DNA from: Mycobacterium kubicae
Lineage (GTDB): Bacteria; Actinomycetota; Actinomycetes; Mycobacteriales; Mycobacteriaceae
Assembly (NCBI RefSeq): GCF_015689175.1
Contig: NZ_CP065047.1
Location: 1,178,001-1,242,000 of the forward strand
Reading direction: 5' to 3'
DNA length: 64,000 nt
How positions within the stretch are numbered: the first letter of the stretch is position 1; each line of letters starts with the position of its first letter. The notes under the pieces were generated by a model that saw nothing but the letters and a program-made list of their open reading frames with translations, searched no databases and had not been told where the DNA came from. The position numbers and the translations under genes were made by a program. This document shows positions 27,551 to 37,219 of this stretch, piece by piece.

Positions 27551-27617
27551 GATGCCCACCAACGGAGGGCTGATGTGACGAGTGTGGTCGCCCGTACAGG
27601 CGGGCCGGTAGCGCGCG

Positions 27618-27926
27618 CTACGCCGTGCGGCGGATACCGCGCGTCCGGCCGAGGCTGCCCTTGAGCAGCAGGTCACGCTCGGACTCCGACAGTCCGCCCC
27701 ACACGCCGTACGGCTCGCCGACCTCCAGCGCGTGCGAACGGCACTCGTTGATCACCGGGCAGCGGCGGCACATTTCCTTGGCGCGCTGTTCGCGTTGCAT
27801 GCGGGCACGGCCGCGCTCGCCGTCGGGGTGGAAGAACATCGATGAGTCGACGCCACGGCACACGCCCTGCAATTGCCAGTTCCAGATATCGGCGTTTGGT
27901 CCCGGTAGTTGCTCCGGCTGTGGCAT
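27618..27926 (-). CDS. whiB3: Redox-sensing transcriptional regulator WhiB3
   Basis: 102 residues, the same length as Rv3416. It has four cluster cysteines, Cys23, Cys53, Cys56 and Cys62 (C-x29-C-x2-C-x5-C), which bind a [4Fe-4S] cluster sensing NO, O2 and thiol redox state. The GVWGG turn (~73-77) and a basic C-terminal tail GRTRGIRR contact sigma factor and DNA. WhiB3 controls lipid anabolism and redox homeostasis in mycobacteria. ATG 27926 is preceded by AGGA and gives the family start MPQPEQLPGP; a longer frame to 27980 is not conserved. Orientation relative to groEL1 and the Rv3415c-like gene matches M. tuberculosis, but groEL1 is now ~5 kb away. Confidence 0.96.
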   Translation of the reverse strand: MPQPEQLPGPNADIWNWQLQGVCRGVDSSMFFHPDGERGRARMQREQRAKEMCRRCPVINECRSHALEVGEPYGVWGGLSESERDLLLKGSLGRTRGIRRTA

Positions 27927-28286
27927 TGGTGGATCCTTCCTGCACGGCACGGCGTCAGGGTCACGAACGCGATTGTGCAACTGAATTTGCCAGTGGCGTC
28001 ACCGATGACTACCAGTCACAGTAGACGCTAGGTCGGCGGCAGAATTTCCGTCAATAGGCGCCCCATGTGATGAAATGCGAGGCCGTTGTATGAGAATTAA
28101 CGTCTCGTTCATCTGTGGCGACTTTCCCGATGCCTAGCTGTGCTAACCGGACACCGTGGTTACGGCGTTTCCCCAGTTCAAGCACTCGTGTGCGCGGGCC
28201 GAAATTGGCGTAACAGAGTCCGCAAGTAATATTCTGGTAACACAGAAAGCACAAAGTTTTTACGATTGAGGCGGGCAGCTATCACG
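27927..28286. other. 360-base divergent intergenic region upstream of whiB3 and the Rv3415c-like gene
   Basis: Lower GC than its surroundings. It holds the promoter regions of two divergent genes, but no confident -10/-35 pair could be assigned. A small inverted repeat GAGA-N7-TCTC lies around 28092-28106, and GTAACA occurs twice (28209, 28237) without a properly spaced SigD -10. A short frame on the minus strand (28051-28254) is not considered a gene. A long whiB3 leader is likely. Confidence 0.5.
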
Positions 28287-29102
28287 GTGATCCAAACTCG
28301 TCTCACTTCGACGGTCGAAGCATCGCTGGCGAATGCGGCGTTCGGCACCAGTCCGGACACCTGGCCCCTGCCGGCGGCGACCACCGCGCGCCAGTTGTGG
28401 CTGCGTGCCGTGGCCGCCGGCGGGCAGGGACGTTACGGCAGCGCGCACAGCGATTTGGCGCAGTTGCGCCGCCAGGTCCGCGCCGGCACCGGATCGCAAG
28501 CCCCGTTGGCGTCGTTGGCGCACAGCACGCAGGCATCGTTTCTGCGGCAGCTGGGCTGGCACGCCCTGGCCCGGGGCTGGGACGGCCGGGCCCTGGCGCT
28601 GGCCGGAACGGATCGCGAGGCCCGCGCCGATGCGCTTGTTGGTCTGGCCGCCGATGCCCTGGGCGTCGGCCGCTTCGCTGCTGCCGCGACACTGTTGACC
28701 CGCGCCGACGCCGACGAGCTGACCGACCGGTTGGCGGTGCGCCGGCGTTGGGTGGGGGCGGAGTTGGCGATGGCCACCGGAGCCGGGACCACGGCCGTCG
28801 GCTACGCGGAGGAAGCGGTCGAGCTCGCGCGACCCCTCGCCTCGGCGCGGCACCGGGTCAAGAGTGACGTCGTGCTGGCCGCGGCGCTGTGCAGCGCCGG
28901 CGCCGTCGAGCGGGCTCGGGCCGTCGGGGAGGACGCGTTGCGGGCCAGTGGAGAGCTCGGCTTGATTCCGCTGCGTTGGGCGGTTTCCTGCTTGCTCATC
29001 GATATCGGAAGCGTCACGATTTCGACACATCAGGTAGGCGAAATTCGGGATATCTGTGCAGGTCAGGTGCGACGCGCCGGGGGAACGTGGCGTTCCGCTT
29101 GA
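28287..29102 (+). CDS. Conserved helical-repeat protein (Rv3415c-like)
   Basis: 271 residues from GTG 28287, which has GAGGCGGG upstream at slightly long spacing; a TTG at 28266 would give 278 residues but has no ribosome site. The sequence is Ala/Leu/Arg-rich and nearly all helical, with repeated A-A-x-L-L-x-R-A-D/G-A pairs (ARADALVGLAADALGVGRF, AGAVERARAVGEDALRASG), resembling TPR-type repeats. No catalytic motif, signal peptide or membrane helix is seen. It lies directly upstream of sigD-rsdA (81-base gap), as Rv3415c does, so it may be linked to SigD regulation, but the function is unknown. Confidence 0.75.
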   Translation: MIQTRLTSTVEASLANAAFGTSPDTWPLPAATTARQLWLRAVAAGGQGRYGSAHSDLAQLRRQVRAGTGSQAPLASLAHSTQASFLRQLGWHALARGWDGRALALAGTDREARADALVGLAADALGVGRFAAAATLLTRADADELTDRLAVRRRWVGAELAMATGAGTTAVGYAEEAVELARPLASARHRVKSDVVLAAALCSAGAVERARAVGEDALRASGELGLIPLRWAVSCLLIDIGSVTISTHQVGEIRDICAGQVRRAGGTWRSA

Positions 29103-29159
29103 AACGGCCCGCGGCCGTTATTGTCATGTCGGTGACTTAGCCCGGGATGTGTCCGGTTC

Positions 29160-29185
29160 GTAACGTTGGAGATATCGCCGTCGAT
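29160..29185 (+). promoter_or_regulatory. Candidate SigD-dependent promoter at sigD
   Basis: GTAACG (29160-29165), 16 bases, CGAT (29182-29185) matches the reported SigD consensus (GTAACG about 16 bases from CGAT) as I recall it, which would mean autoregulation. The -10 overlaps the likely ATG at 29184, so a transcript from here would start inside the frame and favour the in-frame GTG at 29214. Either sigD has a second, shorter product, or this match is not the promoter. Confidence 0.5.
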
Positions 29186-29759
29186 GACAATTCAAGGTGA
29201 ACGTCTCGACGCTGTGGTTGCGGAGGCCGTGGCTGGAGACCGGAACGCGCTTCGGGAGGTGCTGGAGACCATCCGTCCGATCGTTGTCCGATACTGCCGA
29301 GCGCGGGTCGGCACCGTCGAGCGGAGTGGCCTATCAGCCGATGACGTGGCACAGGAGGTGTGTTTGGCCACAATCACCGCGCTGCCGCGCTACCGCGACC
29401 GAGGCCGCCCCTTTCTGGCCTTCCTCTACGGCATCGCCGCACACAAAGTTGCCGACGCCCACCGCGCCGCCGGCCGTGACCTTGCCTATCCCGCCGAAGA
29501 AGTGCCCGAGCGCCGCTCGGCCGAAGCCGGCCCGGAACAAATGGCCATCGAAGCGGAATCAGTGAGCCGGATGAACGAAATGCTCGAAGTATTGCCCGCC
29601 AAGCAACGCGAGATTTTGATCCTGCGGGTAGTCGTGGGCTTGAGCGCCGAAGAGACCGCGGCCGCCGTCGGAAGCACCACCGGCGCGGTCCGGGTGGCAC
29701 AGCACCGCGCGCTGCAGCGGCTGAAAGACGAGATTGTTGCGGCAGGTGACTATGCCTGA
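29184..29759 (+). CDS. sigD: ECF-type RNA polymerase sigma factor SigD
   Basis: 191 residues from ATG 29184; upstream TTG or further starts would lengthen it (the M. tuberculosis annotation is recalled as 212 aa). Region 2 is seen around SADDVAQEVCLATITALPRY and RGRPFLAFLYGIA, and region 4 around LPAKQREILILRVVVGLSAE with helix-turn-helix TTGAVRVAQHRALQRL. The group lacks region 3. SigD acts in stationary phase/ribosomal-protein expression in M. tuberculosis and is held by the anti-sigma factor RsdA, which is encoded next with an 8-base overlap. A promoter resembling SigD's own consensus overlaps the start. Confidence 0.96.
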   Translation: MTIQGERLDAVVAEAVAGDRNALREVLETIRPIVVRYCRARVGTVERSGLSADDVAQEVCLATITALPRYRDRGRPFLAFLYGIAAHKVADAHRAAGRDLAYPAEEVPERRSAEAGPEQMAIEAESVSRMNEMLEVLPAKQREILILRVVVGLSAEETAAAVGSTTGAVRVAQHRALQRLKDEIVAAGDYA

Positions 29760-30588
29760 GTTCGACCCCCGGCTGGATGAACTGGCGCGCACCGACCTGC
29801 TGTTGGATGCGCTGGCCGAACGTGACGACTTCCGCCTCGACGACCCCAATGACGATGCACTGGCGGCGCTGCTGGGGGAGTGGCGCGACGACCTGCGGTG
29901 GCCGCCGGCCAGCGCGTTGGTGTCCCAGGACGAGGCCGAGGCGGCCCTGCTGGCCGGGATGGCCGAACGCCGACGCTCGCGGCGTGGGGTGACCGCCGTC
30001 GGTTCGGTGGCGGCATCGGTGTTGCTGCTCAGTGGTTTTGGCGCGGTGGTGGCCGACGCTCGCCCCGGCGACCTGCTCTACGGCCTGCACGCCATGATGT
30101 TCAACGAGCCGCGAGTCAGCGACGACCAGATCGAGTTGTCCGCCAAAGCCGATCTGGCAAAGGTCGAGCAGATGATCGCCCAAGGTCAGTGGGCTCAGGC
30201 CCAGACCCAGCTGGCTGAGGTCAGCACCAGCGTGCAGTCGGTCAACGACGGCAGCCGGCGGCAGTTCCTGCTCGACGAGGTCAACCAGCTCAACACCAAG
30301 GTGGAAAAGCACGACCCGAACGCGACGGCCCCGTTGGCGCCGGCCCCGGAATCCACCCCGCTGACCACGACACCGCCGCGAGCGAGCACCACCGCGCCAT
30401 CGACTCCCACGACTCAGGCCACGACTCAGCCCACCCTGACGCCCACCACAACAGCCACGACAACGCCGCACACCACCGCGACGACGCCGCCCACCACATC
30501 AGCGACGGACACCCCGACGACAACGTCGAAACACCGGCACCGGCACGGCAGCACGTCGACGACGGCGCCGGAGTCACCGGCGCCGTAA
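29752..30588 (+). CDS. rsdA: Anti-sigma-D factor RsdA
   Basis: 278 residues beginning at ATG 29752 inside the end of sigD. The N-terminal cytoplasmic segment (~1-75, PEFDPRLDELARTDLLLDAL) binds SigD. A single transmembrane helix lies at ~82-103 (VTAVGSVAASVLLLSGFGAVV), followed by a periplasmic helical part and, from ~185, a long Pro/Thr tail rich in TTT and TPT repeats. Such anti-sigma factors are cut by regulated intramembrane proteolysis and Clp degradation to release the sigma factor. Length is a little under that recalled for Rv3413c, due to the low-complexity tail. Confidence 0.93.
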   Translation: MPEFDPRLDELARTDLLLDALAERDDFRLDDPNDDALAALLGEWRDDLRWPPASALVSQDEAEAALLAGMAERRRSRRGVTAVGSVAASVLLLSGFGAVVADARPGDLLYGLHAMMFNEPRVSDDQIELSAKADLAKVEQMIAQGQWAQAQTQLAEVSTSVQSVNDGSRRQFLLDEVNQLNTKVEKHDPNATAPLAPAPESTPLTTTPPRASTTAPSTPTTQATTQPTLTPTTTATTTPHTTATTPPTTSATDTPTTTSKHRHRHGSTSTTAPESPAP

Positions 30589-30601
30589 CAGAATCAGGAA
30601 T

Positions 30602-31012
30602 CTAGTGGCGGCGGAAGCCGTCGGCGTCTGACGTCGCTTCGTTGAGCGAGGCGTCGGCATATCCCCGGCAGTAGTCCCACGTCACATACGCGTCGGGCTC
30701 GGGGTCGTAGGCGGGCTCGTGCGGGCGGACGGTGCCATCGATGAGCAGCTGCAGCAGGTTGGCGCGCAACATGTCCCAGTCGTGATAGTGGTCTTGCTGA
30801 CATTCGTCGCAGCACACCACCAGTCCGCGAATCCCCCGGTGCGCCAGCAGTGCCTCGTACACGGCGAGATCGGCCAGATCGGCCTCCACCGCCAGGCGTT
30901 CCTGCTGATCAAGGGGCTGACCGGGTTCCACGGCCTCCAGTGCGGCCGACGGGTCGCAGGGGTCGTCGGCGAATGGATCAGGCGGCAAACCCGGCGGGAG
31001 GTGGTCACGCAC
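30602..31012 (-). CDS. DUF5319 family protein (Rv3412-like)
   Basis: 136 residues, same length and orientation as recalled for Rv3412. The middle contains CCDECQQDHYHDWDMLRANL, a Cys/His cluster suggestive of metal binding, and a further Cys in WDYCRGYAD near the C-terminus. The N-terminal third is Pro/Asp-rich. GTG start at 31012 with GGTGGA upstream. It is convergent with rsdA (13-base gap) and divergent from guaB2. The family is conserved across mycobacteria and relatives next to guaB2, but no function is assigned; metal binding is inferred from residues only. Confidence 0.85.
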   Translation of the reverse strand: MRDHLPPGLPPDPFADDPCDPSAALEAVEPGQPLDQQERLAVEADLADLAVYEALLAHRGIRGLVVCCDECQQDHYHDWDMLRANLLQLLIDGTVRPHEPAYDPEPDAYVTWDYCRGYADASLNEATSDADGFRRH

Positions 31013-31136
31013 GCTTCCACCCTACGCAAATGGGTGCTCATAACGCCAGAATTTGACCGCGTGGCGCATCTATAGCGGGGCCGGATCGGCGGCGCGCAGA
31101 GCAGATGGCGCGGGGCCGCCTCCACTTAGCCGATAA

Positions 31137-32759
<1,623 letters not shown>

Positions 32760-32768
32760 GACGCGACC

Positions 32769-33896
32769 ATGGTCGAAATCGGCATGGGCCGCACTGCCCG
32801 CCGCACATATGAACTCAGCGAAGTCAGCATCGTGCCCTCCCGGCGCACCCGTTCGTCGCAGGACGTGTCCACCGCCTGGCAACTAGACGCCTACCGGTTC
32901 GAGATCCCGGTGCTGGCGCACCCCACCGATGCCCTGGTGTCGCCGGAGTTCGCGATCGAGTTGGGCCGCCTGGGCGGCCTGGCCGTCCTCAACGGCGAGG
33001 GGTTGATCGGCCGGCACTCCGATGTGGAGGCCAAGATCGCCCAGCTCGTCGAGGCCGCCAGCAAGGAGCCCGAACCCGCCGCCGCCATCCGGCTGCTGCA
33101 GGAGCTGCACGCGGCACCGTTGAACCCCGACCTGCTGGGTGCGGCAGTGGCCCGCATCCGCGAGGCCGGCGTCATCACCGCGGTGCGGGTCAGCCCGCAA
33201 AACGCCCAGGCGCTCACACCGGTCCTGGTTGCGGCCGGCATCGACCTGCTGGTCATCCAAGGCACCATCGTCTCCGCGGAGCGGGTCGCCAGCGACGGAG
33301 AGCCGCTGAACCTCAAGACCTTTATCGCCGAGCTGGACATCCCCGTGGTCGCCGGCGGCGTCATCGACCACCGCACCGCCCTGCATCTGATGCGCACCGG
33401 CGCCGCCGGCGTCATCGTCGGGTACGGCTCCACCCGCGGGGTCACCACCAGCGACGAGGTGCTGGGTATCAGCGTGGCGATGGCCACCGCGATCGCCGAT
33501 GCCGCCGCCGCGCGGCGGGAGTACCTCGACGAAACCGGCGGGCGCTACGTGCATGTACTCGCCGACGGCGACATCCACACCTCCGGCGAGCTGGCCAAGG
33601 CCATCGCCTGCGGGGCGGACGCGGTAGTGCTGGGCACGCCGCTGGCCGAATCCGCCGAGGCGCTGGGCGAAGGCTGGTTCTGGCCGGCCGCGGCGGCGCA
33701 CCCGTCACTGCCGCGCGGGGCGTTGCTGCAGATCGCCGTCGGGGAGCGGCCGCCGCTGGAGCGAGTGCTCAACGGGCCGTCCGACGACCCGTTCGGCACC
33801 CTCAATCTGGTTGGCGGGCTACGCCGGTCGATGGCGAAGGCCGGTTACTGCGATCTCAAGGAATTTCAGAAGGTCGGTCTGACCGTCGGCGCCTGA
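32769..33896 (+). CDS. guaB3: GuaB3 family IMPDH-related protein
   Basis: 375 residues, same length as recalled for Rv3410c. It is an IMPDH/GMP-reductase-type TIM barrel without CBS domains, starting MVEIGMGRTARRTYELSEV. In the loop where IMPDH carries catalytic Cys, this protein reads VGYGSTRGVTTSDE, with no cysteine, so ordinary IMPDH activity is not expected. Cyanobacterial GuaB3 is reported to act as a GMP reductase; the mycobacterial role remains unclear. It forms an operon with guaB2 (9-base gap) and is followed by choD after 20 bases. Confidence 0.92.
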   Translation: MVEIGMGRTARRTYELSEVSIVPSRRTRSSQDVSTAWQLDAYRFEIPVLAHPTDALVSPEFAIELGRLGGLAVLNGEGLIGRHSDVEAKIAQLVEAASKEPEPAAAIRLLQELHAAPLNPDLLGAAVARIREAGVITAVRVSPQNAQALTPVLVAAGIDLLVIQGTIVSAERVASDGEPLNLKTFIAELDIPVVAGGVIDHRTALHLMRTGAAGVIVGYGSTRGVTTSDEVLGISVAMATAIADAAAARREYLDETGGRYVHVLADGDIHTSGELAKAIACGADAVVLGTPLAESAEALGEGWFWPAAAAHPSLPRGALLQIAVGERPPLERVLNGPSDDPFGTLNLVGGLRRSMAKAGYCDLKEFQKVGLTVGA

Positions 33897-33916
33897 CAAG
33901 CCCATATACTGCCGGA

Positions 33917-35668
33917 ATGCAGCCTGATTATGACGTCCTGATCATCGGTTCGGGGTTCGGCGGTAGTGTCAGCGCGCTGCGCCTGACGGAGAAGGGCTAC
34001 CGCGTCGGAGTCCTGGAAGCCGGCAAGCGCTACGCCGACTCGGAGTTCGCCAAGACATCATGGGAGCTGCGCAAGTTCCTGTGGGCGCCCAAGCTCGGTT
34101 GCTACGGCATTCAGCGGATCCACCCGCTGAAGAACGTGATGATCCTGGCCGGTGCTGGAGTGGGTGGCGGATCGCTGAACTACGCCAACACCTTGTACGT
34201 GCCGACCGACCCGTTCTTCAACGATCCCCAGTGGCGCGACATCACCGACTGGCGTTCGGAGCTGATCCCGCACTACGAGCAGGCGCAGCGGATGCTCGGC
34301 GTGGTCTACAACCCGACGTTCACCGACGCCGACCGCATCGTCAAAGAGGTCGCCGACGAGATGGGGTGCGGCGACACCTTTGTCCCGACTCCGGTCGGGG
34401 TGTTCTTCGGGCCCGACGGGACCAAGACGCCGGGCAAGACGGTGCCCGATCCCTACTTCGGGGGCGCCGGGCCCGACCGCACCGGCTGCCTGGAGTGCGG
34501 TGGTTGTATGACCGGCTGCCGCTATGGCGCCAAGAACACGTTGCTGAAGAACTACCTCGCGTTGGCGGAATCGGCTGGCGCCGAGGTCATTCCGATGACG
34601 ACGGTCAAGGGCTTCGAGCAGCGCTCCGACGGGCTGTGGGAGGTCCGCACGGTGCGCACCGGCAGTTGGGTGCGCCGCGACCGGCGGACCTTCACCGCCA
34701 CGCACCTGATCCTGGCCGCAGGCACCTGGGGCACCCAGCACCTGCTGTTCAACATGCGCGACAAGGGCAAGTTGCCGCGGCTGTCCAAGCGGCTGGGCAT
34801 GTTGACCCGGACCAACTCCGAGTCCATCGTGGGTGCCGCGCGGTTGAAGGTCTCCCCGGACCTGGACCTGACCCACGGTGTGGCGATCACGTCGTCGATT
34901 CACCCGACGTCGGACACCCACGTCGAACCCGTCCGCTACGGCAAGGGTTCCAACGCGATGGGGCTGCTGCAGACGTTGATGACCGACGGCTCCGGGCCGG
35001 AAGGCACCGACGTGCCGCGCTGGCGCCAGCTGATCCAGTTGGCGCGCGAGGATCCGCGGGGCATCATCCGGCTGCTCAATACCCGCCAGTGGAGCGAGCG
35101 CACCATGATCACGCTGGTGATGCAGAACCTGGACAACTCCATCACCACCTTCACCAAGCGCGGCAAACTCGGGATCCGTTGGTACACCAGCAAGCAAGGC
35201 CACGGCGAGCCCAACCCGTCGTGGATCCCGGTGGGCAACGAGGTCACCCGCCGCATCGCCAAGAAGATCGACGGCGTGGCCGGCGGCACCTGGGGCGAGC
35301 TGTTCAACATCCCGCTGACCGCCCACTTCCTGGGCGGCGCGGTGATCGGCGACAGCGCCGAGACCGGCGTCATCGACCCGTATCACCGGGTCTACGGCTA
35401 TCCGACGCTGTATGTGGTTGACGGCGCGGCGATTTCAGCGAACCTGGGCGTGAACCCGTCGCTGTCCATCTCCGCGCAAGCCGAGCGCGCCGCGTCGTTG
35501 TGGCCCAACAAGGGCGAGGCCGACCTGCGGCCCAAGCAGGGCGAGGGCTACCGCCGGCTGGACCCGATCGAGCCCGCCCACCCGGTGGTCCCGCCCGACG
35601 CGCCGGGTGCGCTGCGGTGGCGACTGGAGCCCTCGCAGGTGCTGCCCAGTGCCGACGCCGCCAGCTAG
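33917..35668 (+). CDS. choD: GMC-type oxidoreductase ChoD (putative cholesterol oxidase)
   Basis: 583 residues. The FAD-binding Rossmann motif is [17 protein letters not shown] (8-24), and the GMC family segment [18 protein letters not shown] lies at ~79-96. The C-terminal HFLGGAVIG and [21 protein letters not shown] contain the conserved catalytic-side and FAD-closing residues. A four-cysteine cluster [11 protein letters not shown] (Cys191, 194, 197, 201) has C-x2-C-x2-C-x3-C spacing like a 4Fe-4S site. The M. tuberculosis orthologue Rv3409c is annotated as cholesterol oxidase, though its role in cholesterol breakdown is disputed. The stop overlaps the convergent dioxygenase stop by 4 bases. 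Confidence 0.92.
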   Translation: MQPDYDVLIIGSGFGGSVSALRLTEKGYRVGVLEAGKRYADSEFAKTSWELRKFLWAPKLGCYGIQRIHPLKNVMILAGAGVGGGSLNYANTLYVPTDPFFNDPQWRDITDWRSELIPHYEQAQRMLGVVYNPTFTDADRIVKEVADEMGCGDTFVPTPVGVFFGPDGTKTPGKTVPDPYFGGAGPDRTGCLECGGCMTGCRYGAKNTLLKNYLALAESAGAEVIPMTTVKGFEQRSDGLWEVRTVRTGSWVRRDRRTFTATHLILAAGTWGTQHLLFNMRDKGKLPRLSKRLGMLTRTNSESIVGAARLKVSPDLDLTHGVAITSSIHPTSDTHVEPVRYGKGSNAMGLLQTLMTDGSGPEGTDVPRWRQLIQLAREDPRGIIRLLNTRQWSERTMITLVMQNLDNSITTFTKRGKLGIRWYTSKQGHGEPNPSWIPVGNEVTRRIAKKIDGVAGGTWGELFNIPLTAHFLGGAVIGDSAETGVIDPYHRVYGYPTLYVVDGAAISANLGVNPSLSISAQAERAASLWPNKGEADLRPKQGEGYRRLDPIEPAHPVVPPDAPGALRWRLEPSQVLPSADAAS

Positions 35669-36561
35669 CTTGCGACGACGTCCAGCGGCGCGCCGCTGAT
35701 CACCCGGCTGCGCTCCCCGTGGATGTTCACCGGCACATCACCGACCAAGGTGACCCGGTGCATCAGACGAGGCTGGTTGTCGTAGTCGTCGACCGCCCGG
35801 TGCTGAGTCGCCCGGTTGTCCCAGATGGCGACGTCGCCGGGCTCCCAGTTCCACCGAATGGTGTTCTCCGGCACAGTGATGCGCCGTTGCAGCAAGTCGA
35901 ACAGCACGGCCGACTCGTGGCTGTCCAGCCCGACGAAACTGCGCACGAAGTTGCCGGCCAGCAGCGTGCGTTCCCCGGTCTCCGGGTGCACCCGGACCAC
36001 CGGATGCTCGGTGCGGAAATCCGGCTTCTCGAAGGCCTGCACGAACGCGCGCTGGGCGTCGGTCAACTTCTCCGACTCGCTGACCGCATAGTCGAACTGG
36101 TTGCTGTGCAGCGCCCAGAGGTTCTCGACCAGGCACTTGAGCGGTTCGGGTAGCGCCGCGTAGGCCGCCGCGGTCGATGCCCACAGGGTGGTCCCGCCGT
36201 AGCTGGGCAAGGTGATCGCACGCAGAATCGACGCCTTCGGATAGTTGGCGGCGAAGGTGATGTCGGTGTGCCAGGCGGTGGCCTTGCCCCATTCGGAGTT
36301 GATCGGGGTGATGATCGGCGCGCCGGCGCCGAAGGCGGCGGCGGCCGGGTGGCCGACCGGGGTGCCCAGCAGCCCGGCGAACGCCATCTGTTCGGCGTCG
36401 TCGAGGTGGTCCTGGCCGCGGAAGAAGATCACCTTGTGGGCCAGCAGCGCCTGGTAGATCTGCTCGACCGTGGCGGGGTCCAGATCGCCGCCGAGGCGTA
36501 CGCCGTCGACTCGGGCGCCGATCCGGCTGCCCAGTTTGGTGACGGCTACCTCGTGTGTCAT
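35665..36561 (-). CDS. TauD-family Fe(II)/2-oxoglutarate dioxygenase, alkyl sulfatase type (Rv3406-like)
   Basis: 298 residues. The 2-His-1-carboxylate triad is visible: His98 and Asp100 in AWHTDITF and His254 in TQHRAVDDY, with Arg265 and Arg269 available for the 2-oxoglutarate carboxylate. The M. tuberculosis counterpart is a type II alkyl sulfatase of the AtsK group that cleaves alkyl sulfates oxidatively to aldehyde and sulfate. That enzyme can also hydroxylate and inactivate carboxyquinoxaline DprE1 inhibitors. ATG 36561. Divergent from a TetR regulator whose operator-like palindromes sit in the shared promoter. Confidence 0.9.
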   Translation of the reverse strand: MTHEVAVTKLGSRIGARVDGVRLGGDLDPATVEQIYQALLAHKVIFFRGQDHLDDAEQMAFAGLLGTPVGHPAAAAFGAGAPIITPINSEWGKATAWHTDITFAANYPKASILRAITLPSYGGTTLWASTAAAYAALPEPLKCLVENLWALHSNQFDYAVSESEKLTDAQRAFVQAFEKPDFRTEHPVVRVHPETGERTLLAGNFVRSFVGLDSHESAVLFDLLQRRITVPENTIRWNWEPGDVAIWDNRATQHRAVDDYDNQPRLMHRVTLVGDVPVNIHGERSRVISGAPLDVVAS

Positions 36562-36590
36562 GTGCGTGCCCCTCTTTTGCTCAACCCGGT

Positions 36591-36632
36591 GTAGTCAAGT
36601 GACTACCTTCGCTAATGTAGACGGATGACTAC
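36591..36632. promoter_or_regulatory. Tandem palindromic operators between dioxygenase and TetR genes
   Basis: GTAGTCA-AG-TGACTAC (36591-36606) is a perfect 7+7 inverted repeat. A second, imperfect site at 36617-36632 reads GTAGACG-GA-TGACTAC, with the right half identical. They are spaced 26 bases start to start, and the second includes the TetR ATG at 36625. The arrangement fits binding of two TetR dimers that repress both divergent genes. Confidence 0.8.
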
Positions 36633-37197
36633 AAGGTCGGCAACTGTTCCGCGCGGCGCGATCCCCACCGGGCGCGCAGAGGTGGCCGCCGCGATCCTGG
36701 AAGCCGCCGCCGACCTATTCGCCGAGCGCGGCCCGGCCGCGACGTCGATCCGCGACATCGCCGCGCGGTCAAAAGTCAACCATGGTCTGGTGTTTCGCCA
36801 CTTCGGCACTAAGGAACAGCTGGTGGGCGCGGTGCTGGACCACTTGGGCGCCACGCTCACCGGCCTGCTGCATTCCGGCGCCGCGCCCGACGTCGTCGAC
36901 CAGGCGATGGACCGGCAGATGCGGGTATGGGCCCGGACGCTGCTGGACGGCTATCCGGCCGAGCAGTTGCAGACGCGGTTCCCCAACGTTGCCGAACTGC
37001 TCGAACAGGTCCGGTCCCGGCACACCGACGACGCCACCGCGCGCATGGCCGTCGCCCATGCCCTGGCCCTGCAACTGGGTTGGCGGTTGTTTGCGCCGAT
37101 GCTGCGCTCGGCGACCGGTCTGGACGCGCTCAGCGACGAGGAACTGCGGCGCGCGGTGATCACCGAGGCGACGCGCATGCTGCAACCGCCACGCTGA
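36625..37197 (+). CDS. TetR-family transcriptional regulator (Rv3405c-like)
   Basis: 190 residues. The N-terminal TetR helix-turn-helix spans ~15-60 (AAADLFAERGPAATSIRDIAARSKVNHGLVFRHFGTKEQL), and the remainder is the all-helical ligand/dimer domain. ATG 36625 lies within an operator-like palindrome, implying strong autoregulation. Divergent from the alkyl-sulfatase-type dioxygenase, as Rv3405c is from Rv3406, where it is recalled to act as its repressor. The effector is unknown; sulfated or alkyl substrates of the neighbour are natural candidates (inference). Confidence 0.9.
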   Translation: MTTRSATVPRGAIPTGRAEVAAAILEAAADLFAERGPAATSIRDIAARSKVNHGLVFRHFGTKEQLVGAVLDHLGATLTGLLHSGAAPDVVDQAMDRQMRVWARTLLDGYPAEQLQTRFPNVAELLEQVRSRHTDDATARMAVAHALALQLGWRLFAPMLRSATGLDALSDEELRRAVITEATRMLQPPR

Positions 37198-37219
37198 ACG
37201 CTGCGTATCCGCCCTCGGA

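Noticed and set aside
28051..28254. Minus-strand 67-codon frame upstream of whiB3 with two CxxC pairs (CFLC, CGLC)
   Set aside because: TTG start without ribosome site, low-GC intergenic context and no similarity to a known zinc protein; probably a chance frame in the whiB3 leader.
31041..31080. TTGACC...TATAGC as a guaB2 promoter
   Set aside because: The spacer is only 12 bases, too short for a sigma-70-type promoter; no better pair was found nearby.
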